Assembly (NCBI GenBank): GCA_029216955.1
Contig: JANAVB010009599.1
Coordinates: forward strand, 1,691,947 to 1,755,946
Origin: Iris pallida
Taxonomy: Eukaryota; Streptophyta; Magnoliopsida; Asparagales; Iridaceae
Length of the DNA: 64,000 nt
Direction of reading: 5' to 3'
Shown here: in pieces, positions 1 through 10,184 of the stretch
Position numbering within the stretch: the stretch's first letter is position 1
How the letters are laid out: each line of letters starts with the position of its first letter
Notes under the pieces: generated by a model
Told to the model about the DNA's origin: nothing
Database searches by the model: none
What the model saw: only the letters and a program-made list of their open reading frames with translations
Program-made: the position numbers and the translations under genes

Positions 1-3000
1 AAGCGGGTTTTCTTTGGCTTGGACTTATCTACCGATGGAGGCTGAGGCGACTTTGGAACATCAGAGGCAGGCAACGTTGTCGGCTGAGGATCTTCAACTG
101 AATTGCCAAGTGTAGGCTATACTTGTGCTCCAGACCAGGTAACAACGGCTGCCGCTTCCTCGGCTTCGGCTGAAATTGTATGACAGGATCTAGACTTCAT
201 GTACTTCTTCTTATTGGTAGGAGATGGCACCGCCTGGGTAACTTCAAGCACTAAGTCTGGGTGTACCCATATGATCTCTCCTCGTAAAGTGGTGAGAGGT
301 ACCAGTCCAGATGTCTGGTTCCGGACAGGTGGAAGATTGGTAACCTCCATCGTCGTCCAAGGGACGGATGTTACCCCATCTGGAGTGCTTATTGGAGGGA
401 AGTCGCCGAACTGAATTGACACCATGTTTGCCGCCACGGTAACCTCTTCAAAGTCTATTTACAAAACTTTAGAGTCGATAAGACTCTGGATGTACCGCTT
501 TAATTGGAAGCAGTCATGAGTGGAATGATGGACATAGCGGTGGAAGTAATAATATTTTGGGTCCTCCATTTCTGCTGCTCGAGGCTCGCATCTTGGTGGA
601 GGGAGCTAGATCCTACCCCCGTGCAAGAGCATATCGAAGATAGGTTTGACATGACTATCTTCAAATAAGTAATTCACCTTGGGCCATTGACCTTTTGTCT
701 ATTTTTGTTTAGGCTTCTTGGTCGCATCGGCGACCATGGCCTGTTTGCCTTTATTATCCCGGTTGGAGGTGCCGCCACTGTTGTTGTTGCTGGAGGTGGA
801 ACAAGGACGTTTACCCTTATCCTCTCCATCTGGGATGTGTAATCTCAACTGGCGAGCCTTCTTCAACTTTGCTTCCGTATTGGTATCACTTATAATGAAG
901 GTCGTCCAATCCCTGAACTGATTGTCGCCCATCCAGAGGCTAATTACGGGAAGCAGCTTCTTCTGGCAGATTTCAATCAAGGAGCTCTAGGGATTGCCTT
1001 GGGGCAATCTCATTGCGGTTTGGCGGAACCGCTCTATATAGTTCCTTGTTAGCTCTCTCTCTCCTTGAACGACGTCCATGAGAGATGACAATATCACATC
1101 ATGCCCCACTTTGTAAAACCTCTCCAGGAACATGTGCTTCAAGCCGTCAAAAGAATGGATGCAGTTGTCGGGAAGGTTGCGGTACCAGTCGAACGCAATC
1201 CCCTCCAATGCTTCGATAAATAATCGTGTGAGGATGGCATCACTATGTGGCAAGTGGTCGGTTGTGACTTCAAAGTAAGTCATGTACCGACTAGCAGAGG
1301 TCTTCCCGTCATACAAATTAATATGAAACGGCTTGTACCATGGTGTAAAAGACACATCTCTCCATGCGACGGGATACGGCTACCGTATTCTAAGGTCCCG
1401 AAAGGAGTTTCGGGCATTGAATATTGCTCGAAGCTCCTGGGCATCCCTCCTTGCTTCCTTGGCTTCATCTGCAGCTGAAGGAACGGATGCTCCTAAAGGA
1501 TCATCACCCAAAGGAGGGGAGGTCGTGTTAGAGTCTGCGTTGACTGCGGGTCCCAAGCTTGTTTGTCCTGGCGTCCTAGCTGGTTGAGTTGGCAAGGTAG
1601 CTTTGATTTCGTCTACTGACTTGACCAAGGATAAGAGCATGGCTTCATGTACTTTTAGACGTTGTCGGTCAGTGGGCACCTCATGATCATCGTCAGCCGT
1701 AAAGACTGTTCGTACATGGGTAGAGGTGGAAGGGGCCGTAGCAGAGGTGCTCTTCGTGTCGTATTCTCGTACAGAGAAATCGTCAAAAAATATCGGATTG
1801 TCATCTTTCTCGGACTCGAAAGAAGTACTACCCCCTGTGTAGGAAGCCGTATCGTCTTGGCGAGGGTGGTTGCCCTCAGGGATGTCCAAGTCTGTAGTGT
1901 AGTTCCGGGGAATCATCACCTCCTGTGTATACTCCTGGTACACCAGGTTGTCGCATATATTGAGGGGACTGCTACCGCCAGCTTCATCTACTCCCAAGGA
2001 GGCCAAAGGTGCACCCTTATGTGCTGGAAGCTTCCTTCTGGATCGAGTGCCTAAATAGACACCCCCTATGGCTGTCGGCAGCAACCCTCCAGATGAGAGT
2101 TTCCTTGCAGCGCTAGCTGAGATTACCGGGCTGGAAGAGCCTGTCTTCTTTCTCCCCATGCTGGGAGGAATCTTTCGAGTTAAATTACAGGAGGCAAAAT
2201 AAAACTCCTCGACTCCCGGAATTTGTACATGTTTCTCGAGTCGTTGTCGGACAGGTGCTGGCTGCTGCAGTCGTTGAAAAATGGACTGCCGATCTTCAGG
2301 TGCTGACGATTTATCGCAGCAGCAGTTGATGATGACTTGGGTGTAATGACATCCCGAGAGGGACTCGTCGCATGCCAAGGTTGCCTCTTTGCGTTTGTGA
2401 GTGATCACCTCACGCAAGTCGATAGCAGGCTGATCTACCTTTGCACCAAACTTGTGGACTCAGGTATCCCGAGCACACAGGTGGATAGGTATCATGTTTG
2501 CTCCCTGATCCGAGGGTAGTAAAAGTACTTGCTCTCGATCGTTTGAGGGAGACTTTAAAGACCCACCCTGTCCGTTAGCCTTGGGGGACTGGACGCGGGT
2601 GGTTCTGTACAACTTTCCATCAGGAGCCCGTATAACAGTTAACGGTGTCCGCTGACAGTTCGTAGCTTGGACAGTTGACTGGGCTTGTTGGGCCTGCACT
2701 GTACTGGACTTCCTCAACTTAGCACCTATAGGCGCATGGTAAAAAGAGTCCTGATTAGAATATTCCATATTCTCAATGGGTCGCATAGAGGACGTTCCAC
2801 ATGAGAGACGGTCGAATATAGAGCTTCTGACAGGGCCGAATGAGACACTCTGTCTATGGCCAGGATTGGCTGCCGGATGGGCCATCTTTCTGCGGCCAGA
2901 GTTGGCTGCCGCATGGGCTGTCTTCCTGTAGCTAGAGTTGGTTGCCGTATGGGCCATCTGCATGTGGCCAGAGTTGGCTGCCGCATGGGCCATCTGTATA

Positions 3001-3404
3001 CGGCCAGAATTGGCTACCGTATGGATAGACTGCCCATTTTTCTTATGCGGCCTCTTCTTCGTCCACATGGATTTCTCTTATGCCCCCAAAAACTCAGCAT
3101 CGTAGTGTTTTCCTTTGCTGGATTTGGGGACAGTGGTGTCCTCTGCGGTCGGAAGCAAAGCCACAGGAGAGCTTCGATTAGCATCTTGGGCCACAGAAGG
3201 AGCTTCTTCGAGAACTTGGTCGAGGGCATAAGTTTTGTGCGCCGATGTCCTGCGAGTTCTCTTTGGGTTGGATCGCTTCTGTGATGGGCTGGCGCTCCCT
3301 TCAGAGAGCATTTCTTCGAAGGCTTGTTGGTTAAAACGAACCACAAGCATTTGCTGCGTAGAGCCGAGTTTGGACACGTCGGATTGCGTCACCAGCTTCT
3401 CATT
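1..3404 (-). pseudogene. gag: Tat-M gag and start of protease region, one frame with eight stops
   Basis: This is the structural polyprotein region of Tat-M. On the minus strand a single frame runs from about 3404 to base 1 with no frameshift. It is broken only by stops at about 3078, 2460, 1380, 987, 699, 606, 459 and 117. The capsid-like Retrotrans_gag core lies at 987-1355 (motifs AFDWYRNLPD and FLERFY). A CHC-like nucleocapsid motif (HSTHDC then LKRYIQSLID) lies near 480-560. The segment at 117-437 contains QFGDFPP and GEIIWVHPDLV, which in the sister element precedes the protease. A five-unit 12-residue repeat rich in Ala, Asn and His lies in the N-terminal third. At least five of the eight stops are TAG. 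The element is dead at this locus, but it decayed by substitution rather than by indels. Confidence 0.85.
2858..3037 (-). repeat. 36-bp tandem repeat inside Tat-M gag, five units
   Basis: Five consecutive 36-bp units start at 2858, 2894, 2930, 2966 and 3002. The period is a multiple of three, so the gag frame gains a 12-residue repeat with consensus close to HAAANSGxxxMA. Each unit contains TGCCGYATGG. I saw no counterpart in the gag of the second Tat element at 55.8 kb. Confidence 0.9.
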
Positions 3405-3422
3405 GGCCCAGCAGAGTCGCCA
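3405..3422 (-). other. Primer-binding site of Tat-M
   Basis: The minus strand reads TGGCGACTCTGCTGGGCC, three bases from the LTR end. It starts with the TGG that pairs with a tRNA CCA tail. The TGGCGACTC start is typical of Tat/Ogre elements, for which a tRNA-Arg primer has been reported; the tRNA was not checked here. Confidence 0.8.
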
Positions 3423-3690
3423 TCGTGTTTGCTATTAAATATCAAAAACAGGTATTACAAAAATACTGAAATTGATTATAAACACGCTTGTACAAAGAAA
3501 AGCCTAGAAAGAAATCCTAGGAAACAATCTAAGTACAATTGTTTAGTTTTTTATTCTGGGGGGTGACGGTAGAGGCTCAGGAAAGTGTATCAACTATGCC
3601 TTACTCCTTGGACTATCCGACCCAGTCTTTAACTCTTGAAGAAATTTCCTTTCGAAGGTTGCCAGCCTCTTGTAGGGGTGTGGCACCCTG

Positions 3691-3700
3691 CTATTTATAG
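3691..3700 (-). promoter_or_regulatory. TATA box of the Tat-M LTR
   Basis: The minus strand reads CTATAAATAG, a near-consensus plant TATA box. It lies about 270 bases before the LTR end, a normal place for an LTR promoter. Confidence 0.7.
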
Positions 3701-3910
3701 TGACGTGTATTTTGAGCCGCATAGGTAGCTTGTGGCCACGTGGCTAATCAGCATGTAAAGACCCTATCTTTGGCCGCCAGCTAGTGATTTGTTGAGATTT
3801 TGTTGCAGCAAATCTGGGTGGTTGAGACTTGGTCAGCCTGCCACGTGTCCTATCGCAGGATAGGAATCATTTTGAGCCGCATGAGTCTCTCAGTTTTTGG
3901 CCATGTTTGG

Positions 3911-4103
3911 TCGCATAAGACTCATGCGGCTTAGGTCATAGTCTTCCTTAGTCCGCATGTAGCTTAAGGACTTTATAGCCGTAAAGATTCTGTATTTTAG
4001 GCCGCATAAAGCTTATACGGCTTAGGTTACAGTCACCCTTGGCCGCATGAAGCTTAGAGACTTTTAGGGCCGCATAGGTTGAGCCGCATAAGGTTTATGC
4101 TGC
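3911..4103 (-). repeat. GCCGCAT palindromes in Tat-M U3
   Basis: Three imperfect 18-21 bp palindromes lie at about 3911-3930, 4001-4021 and 4083-4103, each of the form GCCGCATAA followed by TTATGCGGC. The middle one is centred on AAGCTT and is nearly perfect. About ten further single copies of GCCGYAT or ATGCGGC lie between 3716 and 4317. They are upstream of the TATA box on the minus strand. Confidence 0.75.
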
Positions 4104-4375
4104 TTGGGTAGCAATCTTTCTGGCCGTATGACTTTGTCTGATCATGTATTATCTTTTTGTCAGAATATCGAAGCTGTCATTTTTGTCAGATTTGACAGAA
4201 ATTGTCAGCTTTATTAGACGGACTGACCAACTTGGCCGTATATCTTTCTTCTACGGCTCGAATCAGAGACGAGCCGTATAGGGTGCAATCTGTCATGCGG
4301 CTCCCCTTTATGCGGACCAGTTTGGCCCAAAGTACTTATGCAGCAAATTATGATTCGCCTAAACCCCATATTTTC

Positions 4376-5076
4376 TATGCTTTTACAGTCATCAATTTCA
4401 TCAAACATCATGTGATATATAGATTCAGCATTCCTTGGCGAATTATTTATGACAATGGGCCCCAATTCATCAGTCATAAGTTTACTCGATTTTGTGATAA
4501 CAACAAAATCGATAATGTTGCTTCCACAACCTACAATCCTGCAGCTAATGGTTGAGCAGAAGCATTCAATAAAACCATCATCAAGCTTCTCAAGAAGTTC
4601 GTTTCTACCAATAAAAGAAACTGGAGCAAAAAACTTGGAGAATGTATATGGGCTTATCGTACAACTATACACACTCCAAATGGTTACGCACCTTTCTCCT
4701 TGGTGTATGGATGTGAAGTTGTCCTACCATTAGAAATTCAAATCCCATCTATAAGGATTGCAATTGCCAATGAACTCACAACAGAAAATAATGATCGTCT
4801 TCGACTTTAGGACCTTGAAGCGCTTGACGAGAAGCGGCTATTAGCTCAACAACTTATTGAGCTATATCAAGCCCGTATATCAAAAGCTTTCAACCGTAAA
4901 GTCAAAGTAAGAGCATTTCAAAAAGGAGAATTGGTCCTTACTGTCAGACGTCCTATGACTATGTCACACATGAGCAAAGGCAAATTCGAAGCAAAATAGG
5001 AAGGTCCCTATGTTGTAATCAAGGTTTTCTCAAATGGAGCTTATCAACTGACCGAGATGGATGGCCAAGTCGCTAT
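4376..5076 (+). pseudogene. int: Tat-P1 integrase, 5' part of the split gene
   Basis: This is the C-terminal half of a Tat-lineage integrase. Visible motifs: FIKHHVIYRF, then DNGPQF (second catalytic Asp), then NPAANG followed by AEAFNKTI (the catalytic Glu region), WAYRTT, SLVYG, the linker RLAI...LEALDEKRL and the C-terminal GPYVV. Three in-frame stops are present (after NPAANG, in RLRL-DLEALD and before EGPYVV); each can arise from one C-to-T or G-to-A change. The frame is cut at 5076 by element A and resumes at 51306 without loss of frame. Upstream pol is missing because Tat-M abuts here. Confidence 0.88.
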
Positions 5077-7030
5077 TGTCACGATCCGCTACCCAAATTG
5101 TTGGGCCGAACCGAGTCATGTCCAGCCTACGCTTGAGATAAAGCGTAGTAAGCTGTTCTAAAGATAACAAGATAAGACTAAAATGTGTTAACAGTTCTAT
5201 AAGTAATAAAGTGTCGTAAATGTTCCAAACACAAAAGTCATCTCGTATAATAGTAAGTCTATAGTACAAGTCTAAAATGTAAAGCTGGATACAGGTCCAG
5301 TCACAAAATACATAGTCTAATACATGACTACTCTCAAAAGTCCAAAATGTAAATAGACAACTAGACGAGTTTCCCCGTAGGTACATCCTCGTAAGATAAA
5401 GCTTGGTCCTCGGCAGTAACTCCATAATATAAGTCACAGAGCAGCTCCTCCTCAGTAAGAATACCTACAATATTATTCTGTCAGGACGGGAGCAAGTACT
5501 GATTCTAACAAACATATAATATTGATCATGTGATGGAAAGAAATGATATATCATGTTTTTATCCAGTTTTAGATACATTTTATCATGGCAATAATTATTT
5601 GTTTTAAAGTTTAAAAATGTAGTAGGTGAGTGATCAGTCAATAGGTAATCAGGATGTACAGTGGTACATATCAATTTTCTGAAGTGTACATACGTACCCT
5701 TAACGGCATCAGTGTATGTCCATACACAAATGTGGGATCAAACATACGACAAAGTTACATATAGAATGTAACAGTGCTCGATAAATACATACGGAGAAGG
5801 GGGCATGATCCCGTACACTACTAACAGTTTTTCCTTAACCCATTGTTAAACATGTGAGAGATATAAAAACTGTCCTAAACATGGTAGAGACTGAAAGTAA
5901 TATAACATGTGAAGTTTTAACTTGCTATCCCAAGGATCAGCAATTAACATGGTTGGAATTCACAGTTTATGGTTATAGCAGTATGTAAAGTTTGTAGAAG
6001 TACTTGACTTTAGCAAAGCAAAGTAGTGATAAAAATGCTATAGATGCCTGGTAACTAGTTACTGTAGAAATAACACATAAACTTAGTTTTTATACTAAGT
6101 TAAACACTAAGACACTAGTTGTGCAACACGACTTTCTGACTGGACACCTAGCCAAATGGTGACTTTAGCATAGGAGACCAATGTGGGGTGACACAATACC
6201 CAAACTAACTTTCTAGGGTCTTTACACTAGTACGGGGTTGGGTCTAATATGTCTATAACTCAAAACAACAAAAAACATTGAAAGTCATAATTATCCAATA
6301 AATAAATCAAACTTTACACTGTGTTCCAATAATTTTTGAGATAGACAAAATGCTCCATTTTACATAAAGTAAAGAACCATAATGAACTTTGCTAATTATA
6401 GAAATTTATACTAATTTTTCTGGAATTTATAATTGCTCATAAATATTTATTAAAAATCAGCAAACATATGTATCCTGAAAATGAGTTTTGTTTTCCTATT
6501 TTTATAAAATACCAAATTACTTATTAAATGCATAAAAAATTATAATAAATTATCTAAATTAACATAGTATTTCAATATAATTCTTTCCAGATTTTTACAA
6601 CAATTACAATATATATAAAAATTGAAAAACAGCAAGTAATAATTTTTGAAAAATAATTAATTAATTATTTACTATTTTGTCCATGTATTCAAAATTGAAC
6701 CGAAGTCCAGACACAGGACGCAGAGCCATGAATCAAGTCCAATATGACTTGTACAGACTCTGAATGTATTAGACACAATTGGGCCCAAAAACCCATGCTA
6801 GGCTTGAAAATCAATTGGTTATAATCAATAAAATTACAGGAATTTAAATATAAATAATATATTTTAAAGTGGTAAAATTCCCAATCACAAAATATACAAT
6901 AAAATAATTTGTGAAATTTTACATAATAATTTTTAGCACTTAAATTGCATTTGAAAATATATACATATTTATACAATAATTACTATTATATATATACACA
7001 AATATATAGATATTTATATACATATATAAT

Positions 7031-7129
<99 letters not shown>

Positions 7130-7191
7130 TTTATCCATTATATATTTAATGGATATATATAACCATTAAATATATAATGGATATATATAAT

Positions 7192-7278
<87 letters not shown>

Positions 7279-7288
7279 CATATATAAT

Positions 7289-7355
<67 letters not shown>

Positions 7356-8446
7356 AATATATAGATATTTATATACATATATAATGGATATATATATATA
7401 CATATATAACAGTATATATAATAATATATATAAATACATATACATGTATATATATATACATATAAAATAAAAACAAAAATAAAACAAAACAACAAACCAA
7501 AGGGGGGCTCAAACTCGGCCAGGGAGGTCGGGTTTGAGCGCGCTCGGGCTGGCCAGGGGGTCATCCCGAGTCATCTGTTAGGGAATGGGTTAGAGTTAAT
7601 TTTAAGTAGATTTTAGGTTAATGGGTTTTAACCCGATAGCCCAAACTTCGTGTCCTGACTGTTAGGGACACGAAGAACGGCTGAGTCCCCGTGTCCTGAC
7701 TTAACATCGCGTTGCTCGTGTCCTGGCGAGTCACATAGGTGAGTTGGGGACACGCACGACACGTTTTTAGAGCTGTTACCTACGTGTCCGGCGTCGAGGA
7801 AGAAATCGAAGGGGCTTCCGGCGGCTAGGGGCGTCGTGGTCGCGGCGCTGGGGTGGCGTTGCGCTCGTCCCGGCGTGGTGAACTCGTCAGTGGTGGTCGT
7901 TGGTGGTTTAGGCGGCTGGGAGGTGGCGATGGGGTCGCCGGAGTTAGGGTTAGGGTTAGTGTTTCGTCGGGGAAGCAAGGGTGAAGGCGGTGCTGTGGAG
8001 GGTCGTGGTGGTGTGCTAGGGTTAGGGTTTGGTCTGGGGGGTATTTATTAGGGGAAGGAGGTCGGTTTCAATGGCTAGGTCGGCCGAAAAAGGCGGAGAA
8101 AGGGGTCGTCGGTCGTCGGGGGCAGTTGATGAGGGTTTTGCAGCAAGGTCCCACAACTTTAGGGTTTGGCAAATTAACCCTAAGCCTAACAATTTGCAAA
8201 TTACAATTTGCAAACTGTAATTAGAACAATTCATTAAATTGTAAATCGACATTAAAAAAATTTAGAAATTATAAAACGATATTAAAACAATTCAATTTAT
8301 TACAAAATGGTACATTTGATTTAAAAACTATTTAAAAATTATCTAAATTTTCTAGAAAAATTTCTAGCAATTATAATAATCTATTTTAAATATATAAAAG
8401 CTATTTAATATTATAAAAAAATTATTTTGAAATTTAGGGGCTTACA
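5077..8446 (-). repeat. 3' LTR of element A
   Basis: This 3,370-bp LTR is homologous along its whole length to 47900-51300. It starts TGTAAG and ends GTGACA on the minus strand. Close to its 3' end it has a stem-loop with 8-bp arms (5127-5148). A second stem-loop with perfect 10-bp arms, CTTCGTGTCC and GGACACGAAG, is at 7646-7675. An AT microsatellite occupies about 6950-7470. The TATA position at 8042-8050 reads TAATAAATA here, so the promoter seen in the other copy is damaged. Confidence 0.93.
6951..7470. repeat. AT microsatellite in the 3' LTR of A
   Basis: Long (AT)n runs are broken by TATATAATGGATATATA blocks and one poly-T run (7062-7077). Short ORFs of alternating Tyr and Ile read from it are artefacts. 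Confidence 0.95.
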
Positions 8447-8500
8447 AATCTTCCCTGCTTGAAAAATTGTCCTCGAAATTCATAAGGATAGAAGACTCTA
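8447..8500 (-). other. Polypurine tract region of element A
   Basis: On the minus strand the bases before the 3' LTR read TTTCGAGGACAATTT and then a purine-rich AAGCAGGGAAGA. This is the characteristic 3' leader of Tekay/Del chromoviruses, where plus-strand DNA synthesis is primed. Confidence 0.8.
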
Positions 8501-8554
8501 CAATCATTCTAACATAACAAGCAATGCAACAAATGACTAAGGCTATGATCAAAA

Positions 8555-10184
8555 CTAACCTCTAAGGTAACAAACGGGAATGGGTGGTTCCCTCGCAGCT
8601 ATTGGGTCGAACAAGTAAGGATATCTCTTCCTCATGTCTGACTCCCTCTCCCAAGTAGATTCACCCGGAGAGTTACGGCTCCAAGCTACTCGTACTAAGG
8701 GTATGACTTTGTTCCTCAGCCTCTTCTCTCTCCTGTCTAATATCTCTACAGGCTGCTCAGTAACTACAAGGCTCGGTCCGATCTCCAACTCTGAATGATC
8801 TAGCACATGGCTGGGGTCCGAAACATATCTCCTCAGCTGAGATACGTGAAAGACATCGTAAACCTCCTGCTAGGTTGGGTGGAAGTGCAGCCCTGTAAGC
8901 TACCTCTCCGATCCTACCAAGTATCTCGAACGGCCCGATGTATTTGGGGCTCAACTTGCCTCCTCATCCGAACCGGATCGTCCCTCTAGTAGGTGATATC
9001 TTCACTAGCACCATATCTCCGTCAGCGAACTCCATCGGTCTGTGACTAGCATCGACCTAGTGTTTCTGCCTGTCCTGAGCTACTCTGAGCCTGTTTTTGA
9101 TCATCCCAACCTTCTTTGCTGCATCTGTGATCATCTCTGGCCCAAGCATAACTCTATCCCCAACATTGTCCCAAAAGAGCGATGTACGGCATCGTCGTCC
9201 ATATAGTGCCTCGAAAGGAGATATACTGATGCTGGCTTGGTAGCTGTTGTTGTATGAAAACTTTACCAAGTGCAGATGGCTCTCCCATGATCCGCCAAAG
9301 TCCAGCACACAAGTCCTCAGCATGTCTTCTAGCGTCTGTATCGTCCTCCTCGGACTACCCATCTGTCTGCAGGTGGTACGCCGTACTGAACTTGAGCCGA
9401 CTGCCCAACTCCTCCTACAAGCTCCTCTAGTAGTGGGACGTGAATCTGCTGTCTCGGTCCGACATGATGCTCACTGGTACTCCGTGCAAGCGAACTATCT
9501 GCTGCATGTATAGCTCCGCTAACTTTTCGATAGAAAGCCCCACCTTGAAGGGTATGAAGGGCGCACACTTCGTCAGCCTATCCACGATGACCCAAATGGC
9601 ATCCTTCCCTCCTTGGGAACGAGGAAACCCTGAGACGAAGTCCATTGTAATGTGTTCCCACTTCCAATCGGGAATGGGTAACGGCTGCAATAGACCAGCT
9701 GGCCTCTAGCGCTCTGTCTTGACCTGCTGGCAAACTAAGCATCTCGAAATAAAACGTGATACATCTCTCTTCATCCCGTGCCACCAAAGATGTTCCCGCA
9801 AGTCACGGTACATCTTGTTGGCACCAGGGTGAATAGAATATCTCGATCGGTGTGCCTCTTGTAAGACTGCCTCTATCAGCTCTCCCTTCGACACGCATAA
9901 TCGGCTGCCATGCCTCAAGGATCCATCCTCTGCTATGGTGAAGTCATCCAACAATCCAACTAAAGCCTGGGCTCGAAGTCTACGAAGGCTCTCATCTATA
10001 GACTGTGCCTCCTTGATCTGCTCTATCAACCCTGACTGAATGTCAAGCGCCGTCATCTGTATCACTGATCCTGGCCGAACTATCTCGATACTGAGCTTCT
10101 CTAGATCTTCTCGCAAATGCCAATCTATCATCAGATACCATGCCATCGGATGCCTGCTCAGCGCATCCGCCACTACATTTGCCT
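8555..10184 (-). pseudogene. int: Element A integrase with C-terminal chromodomain
   Basis: This is the 3' third of pol. On the minus strand it opens with VADALSRH (end of RNase H), then the HHCC zinc-binding domain (IHPGANKMYRDL, WWHGMK, CLVCQQVK). The catalytic core follows, with TMDFVSGFP (first Asp) and MSDRDSRF (second Asp), and the Glu region at TIQTLEDML. Next comes SPKYIGPFEIL, and finally a chromodomain with EILDRREKRLRNK, WSRN, TWERE and YPYLF. The chromodomain can direct insertion to heterochromatin. Stops at 9706 and about 9427, and a stop plus a one-base insertion near 9357-9362 (where DGQSER is expected), break the frame. The coding sequence begins at the B insertion border (10185) and continues at 21473. 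Confidence 0.92.

Larger units (their letters stand above)
1..4350 (-). mobile_element. Tat-M: 5' part of a Tat-lineage Ty3/gypsy element
   Basis: This is a minus-strand LTR retrotransposon whose 5' LTR, primer-binding site and gag-protease region are in the window; the rest of pol lies beyond the left edge. Order on the minus strand: LTR (about 4350 to 3426), 3-nt spacer, PBS (3422-3405), then one gag-pro reading frame running to base 1. It is assigned to Tat because its gag and its conserved segment around GEIIWVHPDLV match the plus-strand Tat element at 55.8-60.6 kb, and because the PBS begins TGGCGACTC as in Tat/Ogre elements. The right border with the Tat-P1 integrase lies between about 4340 and 4390; it cannot be fixed because the other end and TSD are off-window. 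Confidence 0.85.
3426..4350 (-). repeat. 5' LTR of Tat-M
   Basis: On the minus strand this LTR ends in CAAACA at 3426, directly before the PBS. It holds a TATA box at 3691-3700, so U3 is about 3703-4350 and R-U5 about 3426-3665. U3 is packed with a GCCGYAT motif, partly arranged as palindromes. The outer (5') border near 4350 is approximate because no second LTR is available for comparison. Confidence 0.75.

Noticed and set aside
6945..7564. Tyr/Ile ORFs over the AT tracts (also 49890-50376, 25285-25716, 54965-55219)
   Set aside because: They are translations of (AT)n microsatellites with no coding value.
7935..7960. TTAGGG-type telomere-like repeats (also 50775-50793)
   Set aside because: Only two or three units inside LTRs; not an interstitial telomere array.
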